43,013 bases of DNA from Chitinophagales bacterium (GTDB taxonomy: Bacteria > Bacteroidota > Bacteroidia > Chitinophagales > JADIYW01), in the NCBI GenBank assembly GCA_017984135.1, contig JAGNZZ010000009.1:1-43013 (forward strand), given 5' to 3'. The translations under genes were made by a program, and so were the position numbers. Each line of letters begins with the position of its first letter. The first letter of the stretch is position 1. Below, piece by piece: positions 42,390 to 43,013 of this stretch. Below the pieces are notes generated by a model. That model worked only from the letters and a program-made list of their open reading frames with translations, was not told the DNA's origin and did no database searches.

Positions 42390-43013
42390 CGGATCGCCGG
42401 CAAACAGCATTTTTTCCGGATTTTCCAATAAATCTTTAACCATTACCAAGAAACCAACACTTTCTTTTCCATCTACAATTCTATGGTCGTACGATAATGC
42501 CAAATACATCATTGGTCGTATTTCTACTTTTCCATTGATCGCCATTGGCCTATCTTGTATTTTATGCATTCCTAAAATGGCACTTTGCGGTTGATTGATA
42601 ATTGGTGTTGACATCAACGAACCAAATACGCCACCATTCGTAATGGTAAAGGTGCCGCCTTCCATATCTTCTAAGGTCAGGTTGCCATCTCTACCTAATA
42701 AAGCCAAGCGTTTAATATCTTTTTCAATTTCTGCAAACGACATACTTTCGGTATTTCTAATTACCGGAACGACTAATCCTTTTGGCGTAGAAACGGCGAT
42801 AGAAATATCGCAGAAATCGTGGTAGATAATGTTTTCATCGTCAATGTATGCATTAATAGCCGGAAATTTTTGCAAAGCAATAGCGCATGCTTTGGTGAAG
42901 AACGACATAAATCCTAATCCAATTCCTTTTTGTTCTTCAAAGGATTTTTTGTATTGTGCACGAATTTCGTGAATGCGCGTCATGTCCACTTCATTAAATG
43001 TTGTGAGCATGGC
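42366..43013 (-). CDS. sucB: Dihydrolipoyllysine-residue succinyltransferase, E2 of 2-oxoglutarate dehydrogenase (partial)
   Basis: This is the C-terminal ~215 residues of an E2 acyltransferase; the N-terminal lipoyl and subunit-binding parts lie beyond the right edge. The catalytic domain shows [25 protein letters not shown] from the neighbouring helix, [14 protein letters not shown], and the active-site [10 protein letters not shown]. The wording LTTFNEVDM and the closing [12 protein letters not shown] fit the succinyltransferase type. Its last 24 bp are repeated after the toxin gene, so the end may come from the cassette or from the original gene. Confidence 0.93.
   Translation of the reverse strand, partial: AMLTTFNEVDMTRIHEIRAQYKKSFEEQKGIGLGFMSFFTKACAIALQKFPAINAYIDDENIIYHDFCDISIAVSTPKGLVVPVIRNTESMSFAEIEKDIKRLALLGRDGNLTLEDMEGGTFTITNGGVFGSLMSTPIINQPQSAILGMHKIQDRPMAINGKVEIRPMMYLALSYDHRIVDGKESVGFLVMVKDLLENPEKMLFAGDPVKTLLEL

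Overview
The window is a low-GC, gene-dense chromosomal segment of a Bacteroidota bacterium. Support comes from the tig-clpP-clpX order, several -7 promoter boxes of the form TAnnTTTG instead of Shine-Dalgarno-led starts, lipoproteins whose signal ends in SCKK, single-PKD lipoproteins, a Fur-like regulator, an OmpH-like chaperone, and a tandem DUF2061 protein. I cannot place it below phylum with confidence. Most of the window is housekeeping, with accessory patches after about 30 kb.

Layout. 1-3.4 kb: end of an unidentified + strand ORF, then clpX, clpP and tig on the minus strand and tRNA-Leu(UAG). The trigger factor appears to have lost its PPIase domain. 3.4-9.1 kb: OmpH-like protein with a textbook terminator, the Rel/SpoT (p)ppGpp enzyme, an ~575 bp higher-order tandem repeat array (three 195-bp dimers, each 94+101 bp), Fur, and a GH20 hexosaminidase-like protein whose catalytic Asp-Glu is gone. 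9.1-21.2 kb: SMR-like transporter, DUF2061 protein, purA, pabB, SlyD-type PPIase, LCAD-like acyl-CoA dehydrogenase, a CPA2 antiporter with Usp-like tail, a DoxX-like/ECF sigma pair, an amphipathic-repeat protein with a histone-H1-like tail, a methyltransferase and enolase. 21.2-30.3 kb: HbpS/GlcG-like protein, FtsB/DivIC-like protein, an AGMO-like fatty acid hydroxylase, an M23 peptidase lipoprotein, a fusion of a degenerate NagB/6PGL-like domain to an alpha/beta hydrolase, the mrp-nifU-pyrF run, and a MoeB/ThiF-rhodanese protein.

30.3-43.0 kb: secreted and lipid-anchored proteins (lipase-like, a paralogous family ending in a YGW/AGE module, PKD lipoproteins, a lipocalin-like protein, a GH5 glycosidase), DUF1569, a ferritin-like di-iron protein, hicAB beside lpd, and a RelB/ParE-type toxin-antitoxin pair beside the partial E2 gene sucB.

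The strongest lead is at 41757-42389. The toxin-antitoxin pair there is bracketed by a perfect 24-bp direct repeat, and one copy is exactly the last seven codons plus stop of sucB. This looks like a ~609-bp recombinase-free cassette that entered the 3' end of a TCA-cycle gene and left its reading frame intact. Next are the higher-order hairpin repeat array, the NagB-like/hydrolase fusion, the PPIase-less trigger factor and the GH20 pseudoenzyme. All family assignments come from reading motifs; no database search was run.
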